Of a DNA stretch of 64,000 nucleotides, positions 1-7,717 are shown piece by piece (position 1 is the first letter of the stretch; each line of letters opens with the position of its first letter). The position numbers and the translations under genes are program-made. The notes below the pieces were generated by a model. The model saw only the letters and a list, made by a program, of their open reading frames with translations. It made no database searches and was not told the origin of the DNA. The DNA comes from Thermophilibacter immobilis (GTDB taxonomy: Bacteria > Actinomycetota > Coriobacteriia > Coriobacteriales > Atopobiaceae): the NCBI RefSeq assembly GCF_015277515.1, contig NZ_CP063767.1, positions 186,001 to 250,000 on the forward strand. Reading direction: 5' to 3'.

Positions 1-280
1 CCAACGGTTCCCAGAGCTCGCGGGCGCGCGCCCGAAAGGTCGCGGTCGTGTGACCGGTGCCACCCACCAGGGCATAGGTGCGTGCTACGTGCGCTTGCAT
101 GGCCTCTGCCATCACGTCTGCCCCGGAAGGGATGGTGCCTCCCGTGAGGATGGCCACGTCAACCTGGCCATCGGGCACCCCGGCCGCCTCCAGGGTGCAG
201 CGATCGAGCGACGCAACGTCGCGCATGCCCGTGAAGGCAGCGAGGGTATTGAGGTTACGCGCGGTCTCGGCAGGGCCCAT
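1..280 (-). CDS. YdcF/DUF218-family protein, 3' part missing at the window edge
   Basis: Read on the minus strand from an ATG at 280, an open frame runs off the window. It encodes about 93 residues, including LTGGTIPSGADVM and ALVGGTGHTT. These match the DUF218 (YdcF-like) pattern, where a Gly-rich loop after a hydrophobic strand is followed by a second GG-x-GHT loop. YdcF proteins are soluble SAM-binding proteins of poorly known role. The gene follows the GntR regulator with a 7-base gap on the same strand, so the two are probably co-transcribed. The ATG is the first one available, because the upstream bases are the end of the regulator. The Shine-Dalgarno sequence is weak (GAGAAG). Confidence 0.6.
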   Translation of the reverse strand, partial: MGPAETARNLNTLAAFTGMRDVASLDRCTLEAAGVPDGQVDVAILTGGTIPSGADVMAEAMQAHVARTYALVGGTGHTTATFRARARELWEPL

Positions 281-287
281 GGTCTTC

Positions 288-1082
288 TCAGCCTTGTCTG
301 GTGGGGACGATGCCCGCGTGCGTGGAGCCGTCGCGCTGCAGCGACACCTCATATTGGTTGCGGTCGCCGGGAGCCACGATGCGCGAGCACTCGAACGTCT
401 CGCCTCCCGAGTCCGACGTCGAGCGGCGGATGATGAACGTGGGGTCCCCCTCGGCGCAGCCCAGCTGGCGCGCGTCGACTCGCGAGAGGCGCGCGGCCTC
501 GTAGGTCTCGTGCGCGCCTTGGGCGATCCGCCCGGTCGCCTCGGTGATGAGCGCGTAGAGCGAGCGTGTGAGCTGCTCCTCCTTGAGGTTGGGACAGAAG
601 TGGCAGGGGATCCAGGCGGTCTCGAGCAGGATGGGCTCGCCGTCGGCAAGCCTCAGACGGCAGATCTCGAAGACGTTCGTCTGGGGGCCTATCCCCAGAC
701 GCTCCGCGACCCAGGCGCTCGGCTTGGTGACGCTGAACCCCAGGACCTTCGAGGTGGGATTCATGCCGAGTTTGAGCATCTCCTCCGAGAAGTTGTGGAC
801 TGTGTCGAGACTGCGGGGAAGCTTGGGCTCGGCGACAAACGAGCCCCTCCGGGGACGGCGCACCACGCGGCCCGCGTCGACGAGCTCCGCGTAGGCCTTG
901 CGCGCCGTGGTGCGCGAGACCCCCAGCGCGTCGCAGAGGGTCTCCTCGGTGGGGAGGGGGTCGCCGGGATGCAGCGTTCCGTCTAAGACGAGCTGCGCAA
1001 GCCCCTCCGAGAGCTGACGATAGAGCGGCTTGCCCGACAGGGGGTCAAGCGTGACGCTTGCGGCTATTTTTGTGCCGTCCAC
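288..1082 (-). CDS. GntR-family transcriptional regulator with UTRA ligand domain
   Basis: 264 residues. Residues 18-88 form the GntR winged helix-turn-helix (PLYRQLSEGLAQLVLDG, then LCDALGVSRTTARKAYAEL). Residues about 100-250 form a UTRA effector domain of the HutC type, ending with a run that contains EVSLQRDG. HutC-type regulators usually bind a sugar, amino acid or nucleoside intermediate and release their operator. It diverges from deoC across a 141-base gap containing a near-perfect 11+11 palindrome, so control of deoC and of itself is the natural inference. The ligand may be a deoxynucleoside or deoxyribose phosphate, but nothing in the sequence proves it. Confidence 0.85.
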   Translation of the reverse strand: MDGTKIAASVTLDPLSGKPLYRQLSEGLAQLVLDGTLHPGDPLPTEETLCDALGVSRTTARKAYAELVDAGRVVRRPRRGSFVAEPKLPRSLDTVHNFSEEMLKLGMNPTSKVLGFSVTKPSAWVAERLGIGPQTNVFEICRLRLADGEPILLETAWIPCHFCPNLKEEQLTRSLYALITEATGRIAQGAHETYEAARLSRVDARQLGCAEGDPTFIIRRSTSDSGGETFECSRIVAPGDRNQYEVSLQRDGSTHAGIVPTRQG

Positions 1083-1142
1083 GGGAAAGCCTCCGATTTT
1101 GCTTCTTCATCTACGCCAGTCTGCTAGGTTACTTCTAGATTG

Positions 1143-1168
1143 AATTGAATCATACAAATGAATCAATT
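1143..1168. promoter_or_regulatory. Palindromic operator candidate between gntR and deoC
   Basis: Arms AATTGAATCAT (1143-1153) and ATGAATCAATT (1158-1168) flank a 4-base ACAA centre and match at 10 of 11 pairs. The site lies in the AT-rich divergent promoter gap, the expected place for a GntR/HutC operator. Binding is inferred and not shown. Confidence 0.55.
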
Positions 1169-1223
1169 AAATCAGACGCGCCAAGAAATTCTATCACGGA
1201 GCCACAAGAGGAAGGGAAACGCC

Positions 1224-1955
1224 ATGAAGCCCACCAAGAAGGCAGCAGAGATGTGCGAACGCGAGCTGGCCGCCTACATCGACCAGTCGGTCCTCAAGCC
1301 CGAGTTCACCGTCGAGGAGATCAAGAAGTACAGCCAGGAAGGCATCGACTTCGGCTGCAAGACCATCTGTATCAACCCCTCCTCGCTGGATATCGTGGCT
1401 CCCATGGTCAAGGGGACCGTTACGGGCCTGTGCGTGGTGTGCGACTTCCCGTTTGGCCTGGCGACCACCGAGGCCAAGGCTCTTCTCGCCGAGAAATACT
1501 GCTCCGAGTACGAGATCGAGGACCTGGACATCGTGGCTAACTACGGACGGCTGCGCTCCGGCGACCTTGACTACGTGGTGAGCGACCTCGCCCCCACGGT
1601 CGAGGCCTGCCATGCCCACGGCGTCAACGTCAAGGTTATCATCGAGACCGACTCGCTCACCATCGACCAGGTGAAGCAGGGCACGCAGTGCGCCGTCAAG
1701 GCCGGGGCCGACTTCATCAAGAGCTCTACGGGCTTCCTCACGGGCCACGAGAACGTCGGTGCCACCAACGAGGTCGTCGCGGCCATGATCGAGGCCGGCG
1801 AGGGCAAGATCAAGATCAAGGGCTCCGGTGCCATTCGCACCCGCGAGCACTTCCTCGAGCTCATCGACAGGGGCATTGACCGCATGGGCGTGGGGTACGC
1901 TTCCACGCCCAAGGCTCTGGGCTGCACGCCCGAGGAGGCCAAGAAGCAGGCATAG
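1224..1955 (+). CDS. deoC: Deoxyribose-phosphate aldolase
   Basis: 243 residues from the ATG at 1224, chosen because AGAGGAAGGGA lies 6 bases upstream. An earlier in-frame ATG at 1158 would fall inside the palindromic operator. The enzyme cleaves 2-deoxyribose 5-phosphate to glyceraldehyde 3-phosphate and acetaldehyde in the cytoplasm, the last step of deoxynucleoside use. GADFIKSSTGF carries the Schiff-base lysine (about K166), and IKIKGSGAIRT supplies the second active-site lysine (about K199). Length fits the short bacterial DeoC class. It stands alone, with no phosphorylase or phosphopentomutase beside it. Control by the divergent GntR protein is inferred. Confidence 0.93.
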   Translation: MKPTKKAAEMCERELAAYIDQSVLKPEFTVEEIKKYSQEGIDFGCKTICINPSSLDIVAPMVKGTVTGLCVVCDFPFGLATTEAKALLAEKYCSEYEIEDLDIVANYGRLRSGDLDYVVSDLAPTVEACHAHGVNVKVIIETDSLTIDQVKQGTQCAVKAGADFIKSSTGFLTGHENVGATNEVVAAMIEAGEGKIKIKGSGAIRTREHFLELIDRGIDRMGVGYASTPKALGCTPEEAKKQA

Positions 1956-2020
1956 GGGTCGTGACTTTTGCCCTTTGAAGAAGGCAAAGCTGCCCTTGGT
2001 GTCCCAAATCACGTTGAACG

Positions 2021-2045
2021 CCTGTCCCCGTTGCATTCGGACAGG
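2021..2045. promoter_or_regulatory. Inverted repeat upstream of the NRAMP transporter gene
   Basis: CCTGTCC (2021-2027) and GGACAGG (2039-2045) are perfect 7-base arms around an 11-base loop. No T-run follows, so it is not an obvious terminator of deoC. It sits directly before an AGGAGAGG sequence (2052-2059). It could be an operator for a metal regulator or an RNA hairpin, and the sequence does not decide between them. Confidence 0.3.
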
Positions 2046-2121
2046 TAGAATAGGAGAGGCTTGTGACATTTGAGGGCAATCGGGGGCAGCTACGTCTACG
2101 GTAGGAGAGTGCACTAGGCGC

Positions 2122-3363
2122 AAGATCTGGGGAGACGTCCACACGGGGCATCGCGGGGGCCTCGAGGTTCTCAAGTCCATAGGACCGGGGCTCCTGGTCA
2201 CGGTTGGGTTTATCGACCCGGGCAACTGGGCGTCCAACATGGCGGCGGGTTCCACGTATGGCTACGCGCTCCTGTGGGTGGTCACCCTATCCACCGTCAT
2301 GCTCGTCGTGTTGCAGCACAACGTCGCACACCTGGGGATCGTGAGCGGGAAGTGCCTGGCCGAGGCCACGACGGACTATCTTCCGCGTCCGGTCTCCCGC
2401 GTTGTGCTTGCGACGGCGATGCTCGCCTCCGTGGCCACGGCCATGGCCGAGGTCCTGGGCGGTGCCATCGCGCTGCAGATGCTCTTCCAGCTGCCCCTGC
2501 AGATCGGGTCGATTCTGGTGGCGGCCGTCTCGCTCGCCTTGCTGCTCACCAACTCGTATCAGCGCATCGAGCGGCTGATCATCGGCTTCGTGTCTGTGAT
2601 CGGCCTGTCGTTTCTGATCGAGATCGCGCTCGTGCAGGTCGACTGGCCCCTGGCGGCGGTCTCGTGGGTTGTGCCCAGCGCGCCGGCCGGCTCGTCCGTG
2701 GTAATCATGAGCGTGCTCGGCGCCGTGGTCATGCCTCACAACCTCTTCCTGCATTCCGAGATCATCCAGAGCAGCAGGTACGACATGCAGGGTGACGAGG
2801 TCATCCGGGAGCGCCTGTCGCATGAGTTCACGGACACGCTCTTCTCGATGATCGTGGGATGGGCCATCAACTCCGCGATGGTCATCCTTGCGGCGGCTAC
2901 GTTCTGGAAGGCGGGCGTCCAGATTACCGACCTCGCCCAGGCGGCCTCAACGCTCACGCCCATGCTGGGCCGAGCGGCCTCGTTCATCTTTGCGCTCGCC
3001 CTGCTCATGGCCGGCGTCTCCTCGTCCGTCACGGCGGGCATGGCGGCGGGGACCATCTCGGCGGGCATGGCGGCCGAGCCGTACGACATCCACGATCGCC
3101 ACAGCTCGCTGGGCGTGGTGCTCACGTTCGTACTGGGCACGGCCGCCATCTTCTTTGTGAGCGATCCGTTCCAGGGTCTCGTGCTCTCACAGGCGGCGCT
3201 CTCGCTGCAGCTGCCCATCACGATTTTCCTGCAGATCTACCTGACCAGCTCCAAGCGGGTCATGGGCGGCTACGCCAACGGGGTGGGGCTCAAGGTCCTT
3301 CTCGTGGTCATAGGTATCATAGTGACCGTGCTCAACGTGCTCTCGCTCGTAAACGGCGGCTAG
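2122..3363 (+). CDS. NRAMP-family divalent metal (Mn/Fe) transporter, start codon unclear
   Basis: Membrane protein of the NRAMP family, which imports Mn2+ or Fe2+ with protons. The hallmark DPGNWASN in TM1 is at 2215-2238 and MPHNLFLHSEI in TM6 is near 2731, with about 11 hydrophobic segments overall. The first in-frame ATG (2239) falls after the DPGN motif, so it cannot be the real start. Clear family-like sequence (KIWGDVHTGHRGGLEVLKSIGPG) begins by 2122. Yet no ATG, GTG or TTG occurs in frame between the stop at 2071 and 2239. A GTG at 2063 with AGGAGAGG before it would fit if one base were restored, for example in the G5 run at 2082-2086. The listed start is the first recognisable residue, not a start codon. 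Confidence 0.8.
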   Translation, partial: KIWGDVHTGHRGGLEVLKSIGPGLLVTVGFIDPGNWASNMAAGSTYGYALLWVVTLSTVMLVVLQHNVAHLGIVSGKCLAEATTDYLPRPVSRVVLATAMLASVATAMAEVLGGAIALQMLFQLPLQIGSILVAAVSLALLLTNSYQRIERLIIGFVSVIGLSFLIEIALVQVDWPLAAVSWVVPSAPAGSSVVIMSVLGAVVMPHNLFLHSEIIQSSRYDMQGDEVIRERLSHEFTDTLFSMIVGWAINSAMVILAAATFWKAGVQITDLAQAASTLTPMLGRAASFIFALALLMAGVSSSVTAGMAAGTISAGMAAEPYDIHDRHSSLGVVLTFVLGTAAIFFVSDPFQGLVLSQAALSLQLPITIFLQIYLTSSKRVMGGYANGVGLKVLLVVIGIIVTVLNVLSLVNGG

Positions 3364-3449
3364 GACGCCCCGCTTGGGTCTGCCGTTGACGACGCCCCTC
3401 TCCGCGCGAGGCCCGACCTAGGAGGCTTTGTGCGGCCGCAAAAGTCGAA

Positions 3450-3483
3450 GTAGAGGGCTTTTGCTAGGATGCCTCTACGTTTT
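3450..3483 (+). terminator. Possible terminator after the NRAMP gene
   Basis: GTAGAGG (3450-3456) pairs with CCTCTAC (3472-3478) and is followed by GTTTT. The stem is short and the T-run weak, so this is a modest candidate. The surrounding gap, 3364-3580, has no gene. It holds other imperfect inverted repeats, such as CTTTGTGCGGCCGC at 3427 and its near complement around 3530-3546. Confidence 0.3.
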
Positions 3484-3580
3484 CGCAGGTAGAGAAGTCA
3501 TATGTTTTGTCAGTCAAGCAACCTTGGCATGTGCGGCCACAAAGAAGCTGCGCGACGCGCGCCGAAGCGCGGTGCCGGTT

Positions 3581-4441
3581 CTAGAGCCTGCCATGAAAGG
3601 CGGGGAAACGCTCGTCGCGCTCGTAGTCAGCGATGGGGTCGACGGCGTCGAGCGCGGCCATGTCCTCGTCGGAGATGGTGAAGTCGAGCTGGGCGTTGGC
3701 GCGGATATGGTCGGGATTGGCCGCCTTGGGCAGCGCCACAAGGTCGTGCTGCAGGCAGTAGCGCACACACAGTCGGCCCACGCCCGCGTCGTAGCGGTCG
3801 GCCATGGCGGCGAGCGCGGCGTTGGCGAGCGTGGCGCCGTGGGCGATGGGGGAATACGCCTCCACCACGATTTCGCGTGCGCGACACCAGTCGATGAGCT
3901 CGAAAGGCATGGCGCCCACGTGCGCGCGAATCTGGTTGGCGGCGGGCTTGATGTGGCAGACCCCCAGGATGTTCTGGAGGTCGCCCACCTGAAAGTTGGA
4001 GACGCCGATGGAGCGCACCTTGCCTGCGCCGACGGCGTCCTCCATCGCGCGCCAGGTCTCGCGGTTGCCGGCGAGGTAGCGGTCATCGGAGCCGTATGCG
4101 TCCCAGGGCTGAGGGCTGTGGATGAGGAGGAGGTCAAGAGAGTCGAGACCGAGCTTGGCAAGGGACTCGTCGATCGAGGCAGCCGTCGAGTCGTAGCCCT
4201 TGAGGCCAGCGGCGACCTTGGTGGTCACGAAGACGTCCTCGCGTGCCACGCCGCTCTGGCGCAGCCCGCGCCCGACTCCCTCCTCGTTGCCATAGCCCTG
4301 GGCGGTGTCGATGTGGTGATAGCCACTCTTGAGGGCACAGCATACGGTGTCTGCCGCCTGGTCGTTGGGGATGAGCCAGGTCCCAAAGCCGAGCGTGGGA
4401 ATGACGATGCCGTTGTTGAGCTTGAGTGTTGCGGTGTCCAT
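3581..4441 (-). CDS. Aldo/keto reductase
   Basis: 286 residues in an (alpha/beta)8 AKR fold. The catalytic tetrad is complete: D45 and Y50 in IDTAQGYGNEE, K75 in VTTKV, and H108 in LLIHSP. IGVSNF near residue 155 is also typical. These cytosolic enzymes reduce aldehydes or ketones with NADPH, and the substrate cannot be read from sequence. The closest look is to the 2,5-diketo-gluconate reductase group (AKR5-like). An AGGAGGATTCC sequence precedes the ATG. The gene is monocistronic, bordered upstream by a MITE-like repeat. Confidence 0.9.
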   Translation of the reverse strand: MDTATLKLNNGIVIPTLGFGTWLIPNDQAADTVCCALKSGYHHIDTAQGYGNEEGVGRGLRQSGVAREDVFVTTKVAAGLKGYDSTAASIDESLAKLGLDSLDLLLIHSPQPWDAYGSDDRYLAGNRETWRAMEDAVGAGKVRSIGVSNFQVGDLQNILGVCHIKPAANQIRAHVGAMPFELIDWCRAREIVVEAYSPIAHGATLANAALAAMADRYDAGVGRLCVRYCLQHDLVALPKAANPDHIRANAQLDFTISDEDMAALDAVDPIADYERDERFPAFHGRL

Positions 4442-4490
4442 GGAATCCTCCTGTGTACACGTCTCTTAGCGGCTTTTCTGGGTCGCAAGG

Positions 4491-4617
4491 GGACTTGTCA
4501 GCAGTTTTTAGAGGTTGGCCTGAGTGGCTCGATTTTCGGCAAGCCCTTGACCTGATATTTTACAATCTGCGGAAGGCTTGCTATTCGGGGAGTGCGGAAA
4601 AAACCGCTGACAAGTCC
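4491..4617. repeat. MITE-like element, copy 1 (127 bp, terminal inverted repeats)
   Basis: Perfect 12-base ends, GGACTTGTCAGC (4491-4502) and GCTGACAAGTCC (4606-4617), extend imperfectly through a T/A-run to about 19 bases. The interior (CGATTTTCGGCAAGCC, TGACCTGATATTTT) is clearly related to the element at 39929-40063. No ORF fits. It sits between the aldo/keto reductase start and the end of the ABC operon. Confidence 0.7.
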
Positions 4618-4646
4618 ATCCTAGCCGCTCCGCGTCCGTAAAAGAG

Positions 4647-4692
4647 CACGGCCATCGCCCAAAAACACTTTGTTCTGGGCGATGGCCGCGTG
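4647..4692 (-). terminator. Rho-independent terminator of the TrpXYZ-type ABC operon
   Basis: On the minus strand, a stem of about 14 bases (CACGCGGCCATCGCCC paired with GGGCGATGGCCGTG) is followed by CTCTTTT. It lies 25 bases past the stop of the ATPase gene at 4717. Confidence 0.75.
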
Positions 4693-4716
4693 CCACGGCG
4701 AATATGCAAAGGAGCG

Positions 4717-5517
4717 CTAGCTCAGCAGCATGCGGTCGTTCGCGAACTCTCCGCCGGAGACCTCCTCGAACTTCTGCAGCAGGTCAGGTACCGTGAGCGT
4801 GTGCTTCTCGGCACCGGAGGCGTCGTAGATTATGGTGCCCTCGTGCATCATGATGAGGCGGTTGCCCAGGCGGATGGCGTCGGTCATGTTGTGCGTGACC
4901 ATGATCGTGGTGAGCTTGCGCTCGCCGACGATCCTCTGGGTGAGGTCAAGCACCTTCTTGGCCGTCTTGGGGTCGAGCGCGGCGGTGTGCTCGTCAAGGA
5001 GCAGCAGTTCGGGGTTGGTGAGCGTTGCCATGAGCAGGGTGAGCGCCTGGCGCTGCCCGCCGGAGAGCAAGCCCACCTTGGAGCTCATGCGACTCTCAAG
5101 CCCCAAATCGAGCTCGGCGAGCAGCCGCGGATACTCCTCGCGCTCCTGCTTGGTGACGCCCCAGGCTAGACTGCGCTTCTTGCCGCGCCTCTTGGCCAGC
5201 GCGAGGTTCTCCTCGATCTGCAGGTCGGAGGCCGTCCCCAGCATGGGGTCCTGGAATACGCGACCCAGGTAGCGGGCTCGCTTTGGTTCGGAGAGGCGCG
5301 ATATGTCCGTTTTCCCGAGCGTGACAGTGCCCGAGTCGAGAGGATAGACTCCTGCGACCATGTTGAGCAGGGTGGACTTGCCTGCCCCGTTGCCACCGAT
5401 GACGGTAACGAAGTCCCCGTCGACAAGGTCGAGGCTCACGTTGGTGAGGGCGCGCTTCTCGGTGACGGTCCCCCGGTTGAAGGTCTTGGTGACGTGCGAG
5501 AGCTTGAGGGTGGCCAT
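4717..5517 (-). CDS. ABC transporter ATP-binding protein (TrpZ/COG1101 type)
   Basis: 266 residues. Walker A is GGNGAGKST (residues 41-49), the signature is LSGGQRQ (about 150) and Walker B is LLLLDEHTAALD, in which His replaces the usual Pro after the Glu. THNM is the switch histidine. It powers the importer formed with the permease upstream, since its start overlaps the permease stop by one base at 5517. This class pairs with COG2984 binding proteins and COG4120 permeases. In streptococci that set is annotated as putative tryptophan uptake (TrpXYZ). The substrate here is not shown, and no Trp leader or T-box is visible upstream of the operon. Confidence 0.9.
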   Translation of the reverse strand: MATLKLSHVTKTFNRGTVTEKRALTNVSLDLVDGDFVTVIGGNGAGKSTLLNMVAGVYPLDSGTVTLGKTDISRLSEPKRARYLGRVFQDPMLGTASDLQIEENLALAKRRGKKRSLAWGVTKQEREEYPRLLAELDLGLESRMSSKVGLLSGGQRQALTLLMATLTNPELLLLDEHTAALDPKTAKKVLDLTQRIVGERKLTTIMVTHNMTDAIRLGNRLIMMHEGTIIYDASGAEKHTLTVPDLLQKFEEVSGGEFANDRMLLS

Positions 5518-6431
5518 CAGAGCTCGCCCCCCTTCGCGTAGGAGCGGCGTCGCTGGAAGCTCTCCCAGAGGACCGGCACGCTCAGGGCCAGCACCACGAT
5601 AATGGCGCTGAGCAGCTTCATGTCGTTGGCATCGAGGCCCATTTGCAGCACGATGGCGCGGATGAGGAAGTAGATGATGGACCCCGCCACGGCCGAGACG
5701 AGCCTGGTGGAGAACTGCGAGAGCCCGCCGGGCACGAGACGGCCCAGCACCTCGCCGATGACGATGGCCGCGAGGCCGATGACGATTGCGCCCGTGCCCA
5801 TGCCGACATCGGCGTACTTCTGCATCTGGCAGATGAGCCCACCGGAGAGGCCCACGAGCGCGTTGGAAAGCGTGAGGGCGATGACCTTCATTGTGTTCGT
5901 GTTGACGCCGAGCGCGCGGATCATGGCCGCGTTGTTGCCGGTGGCGCGCAGGGCGCTCCCAAGCTCGGTACCAAAGAACCAGTACAGCAGGGCCACCACG
6001 ATGGCGGCCACCACGAGGCCGATGATGATGGCGACCGCGTTGCTGGACAGCCCCGTGAAGTCACCGAGCTGGTTGAAGATGGTGTCGCCCGTGAGCAGAG
6101 GCGTATTCGACTTGCCCATGATGCGCAGGTTGATGGACCACAGGCTGATCTGCGTGAGGATTCCGGAGAGAATCGCGGGAATCTTGAAGAGCGTGGTGAG
6201 CAGGCCCGTGACCAGGCCGCACACGGCTCCTGCGGCCGTGGCCGCCGCGATGGCGAGCGCGGGGTCATGGCCGCTCACTACGAGCACCGCGCACACGCAC
6301 CCGCCCGTGGCAAAGCTGCCGTCGACCGTGAGGTCGGGAATGTCCAGCAGCTTGTAGGTGATGAAGACCCCGAGGACCATGATGCCCCAGAGGATGCCTT
6401 GGGAGACGGCGCCGAGAATTGCTATCTGCAT
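5517..6431 (-). CDS. ABC transporter permease (TrpY/COG4120 type)
   Basis: 304 residues with about 8-9 hydrophobic segments, starting with ILGAVSQGILWGIMVLGVFITYKLLDIPDLTVDGSF. The DLTVDGSF motif is characteristic of the branched-chain-permease-like family used with COG2984 binding proteins. It forms the membrane channel of the importer. It lies 8 bases after the binding-protein gene and overlaps the ATPase start, so all three are one operon. The start ATG at 6431 has a short purine-poor leader and probably relies on coupling. Confidence 0.9.
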   Translation of the reverse strand: MQIAILGAVSQGILWGIMVLGVFITYKLLDIPDLTVDGSFATGGCVCAVLVVSGHDPALAIAAATAAGAVCGLVTGLLTTLFKIPAILSGILTQISLWSINLRIMGKSNTPLLTGDTIFNQLGDFTGLSSNAVAIIIGLVVAAIVVALLYWFFGTELGSALRATGNNAAMIRALGVNTNTMKVIALTLSNALVGLSGGLICQMQKYADVGMGTGAIVIGLAAIVIGEVLGRLVPGGLSQFSTRLVSAVAGSIIYFLIRAIVLQMGLDANDMKLLSAIIVVLALSVPVLWESFQRRRSYAKGGEL

Positions 6432-6439
6432 GGGGGCGC

Positions 6440-7429
6440 CTAGTCGTCGAGGACGGAGAGGTCGATGCCGAGGGCCTCAGCCATGTCCTCGTTCTTGATG
6501 ACCTTGAGCTGAGAGGAGTCCTCCTGCTCGATAGCCATCTCAGCGGGGTTGGCACCCTGCGTGAGGATCTTGACGGCCATCTCTCCGGCCATGTGGCCGA
6601 GGGTGGTGTAGTCGATCGAGAGGGTGCATACGCCGCCTGCCAGGCACATGTTCTCCTCGCCGGCGATGATGGGGAGCTTTCCCTCCTTGGCGATCTGGCC
6701 GACCTGCGCCATGCCAGCGGCGATGGTGTTGTCCGTGGGGGTGTAGACGGCGTCGACCTTGCCGACCATCGACTCGACGACGGACTGGATTTCATTGGAG
6801 CTGGAGACCGTGAAGCGGTCGTGCGTGAGTCCAGCCTTGTCGAGCGCGGCCTCGGCCATCTCGATCTGGATCTCAGAGTTGGCCTCGGCGGTACAGAAGA
6901 GCAGTCCTACGTGCGTGGCCTCGGGGAGGACCTGCTGGAGCATGGCAATCTGCTGGTCGACCGGGTTCATGTCCGAGGTGCCGGTGATGTTGCGCCCGGG
7001 GGCGTCATTGGAGTCGGCGAGGCCGGCGGAGGCATAGTCGGTGATGGCGGTGCCCACGATGGGAATCTCATCCGTGACGGCGGCCACGGCCTGCGCCGCC
7101 GGGGTGGCGATGGCGAAGATGAGGTCGTCGGCATCGCCCAGGAACTTCGAGGCAATGGTGGTGCAGGCGGACTGGTCGTTCTGGGCGTTTTGCTGGTCGG
7201 CCTCGTAGGAGACGCCAGACTCGTCGAGCGCGGCGATGAAGCCCTTGTTGGCGGCGTCGAGCGCGGCGTGCTCGGTGAGCTGCAGGACACCGATCTTGTA
7301 GGTCTTGTCGGACGAGGTGCTGGATGCGGTGTCGGTGGAGCCGGAGTTGGACTGGCCGCACGCGCCGAGCGCGAGCAGAGTCGCACCTGCGGCGCCGGTG
7401 ACGAAGGTCCGCCTGCCGATGGATCCCAT
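6440..7429 (-). CDS. ABC transporter substrate-binding lipoprotein (PF04392/TrpX type)
   Basis: 329 residues. The N-terminus has a twin arginine (GRRTFVTGAAG), a hydrophobic stretch and the lipobox LGAC (about residues 21-24). It should therefore be exported and lipid-anchored, possibly by the Tat route. A Ser/Asp/Thr-rich linker follows, then two Rossmann-like lobes (YKIGVLQLTEHAALDAANKGF near the start; VDAVYTPTDNTIAAGM later), as in the COG2984 binding-protein family. It is the first gene of the operon, with AAGGAGGA 5 bases before the ATG. The 130-base leader has a short GATAC/GTATC inverted repeat (7490-7503) but no recognisable riboswitch. Confidence 0.9.
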   Translation of the reverse strand: MGSIGRRTFVTGAAGATLLALGACGQSNSGSTDTASSTSSDKTYKIGVLQLTEHAALDAANKGFIAALDESGVSYEADQQNAQNDQSACTTIASKFLGDADDLIFAIATPAAQAVAAVTDEIPIVGTAITDYASAGLADSNDAPGRNITGTSDMNPVDQQIAMLQQVLPEATHVGLLFCTAEANSEIQIEMAEAALDKAGLTHDRFTVSSSNEIQSVVESMVGKVDAVYTPTDNTIAAGMAQVGQIAKEGKLPIIAGEENMCLAGGVCTLSIDYTTLGHMAGEMAVKILTQGANPAEMAIEQEDSSQLKVIKNEDMAEALGIDLSVLDD

Positions 7430-7717
7430 GAGTCCTCCTTGGATGTGGCGACCGACAGCCCCACGGAGACGCCGCCCGTCGCAGATACGCGAGTATCCGA
7501 ATTCTACCTATCGTGTGGGCGTGGCGGGAACGGCGTTTGATGTTACGTAACCGTATCGTTGCTAATGCCTGAAGAGAAGCGGCAAAGCGGGTGGATCGCG
7601 CGAGCGTGCCGGAGTGCACGGAAAGACTTCTCCGGGGGCGCGTTCCGTGCGCTCCGGCAGGCTCGGGGAAAACGACACTACCATGGAGGCGACGAACCCC
7701 CCCGGGGGGGGGATCGC

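Noticed and set aside
3428-4555. 375-codon plus-strand frame over the aldo/keto reductase
   Set aside because: The AKR tetrad is on the other strand; this frame has no domain.
6419-7540. Long plus-strand frame (373 codons) opposite the ABC binding-protein gene
   Set aside because: Antisense shadow of the real minus-strand lipoprotein and permease; product has no coherent domain.
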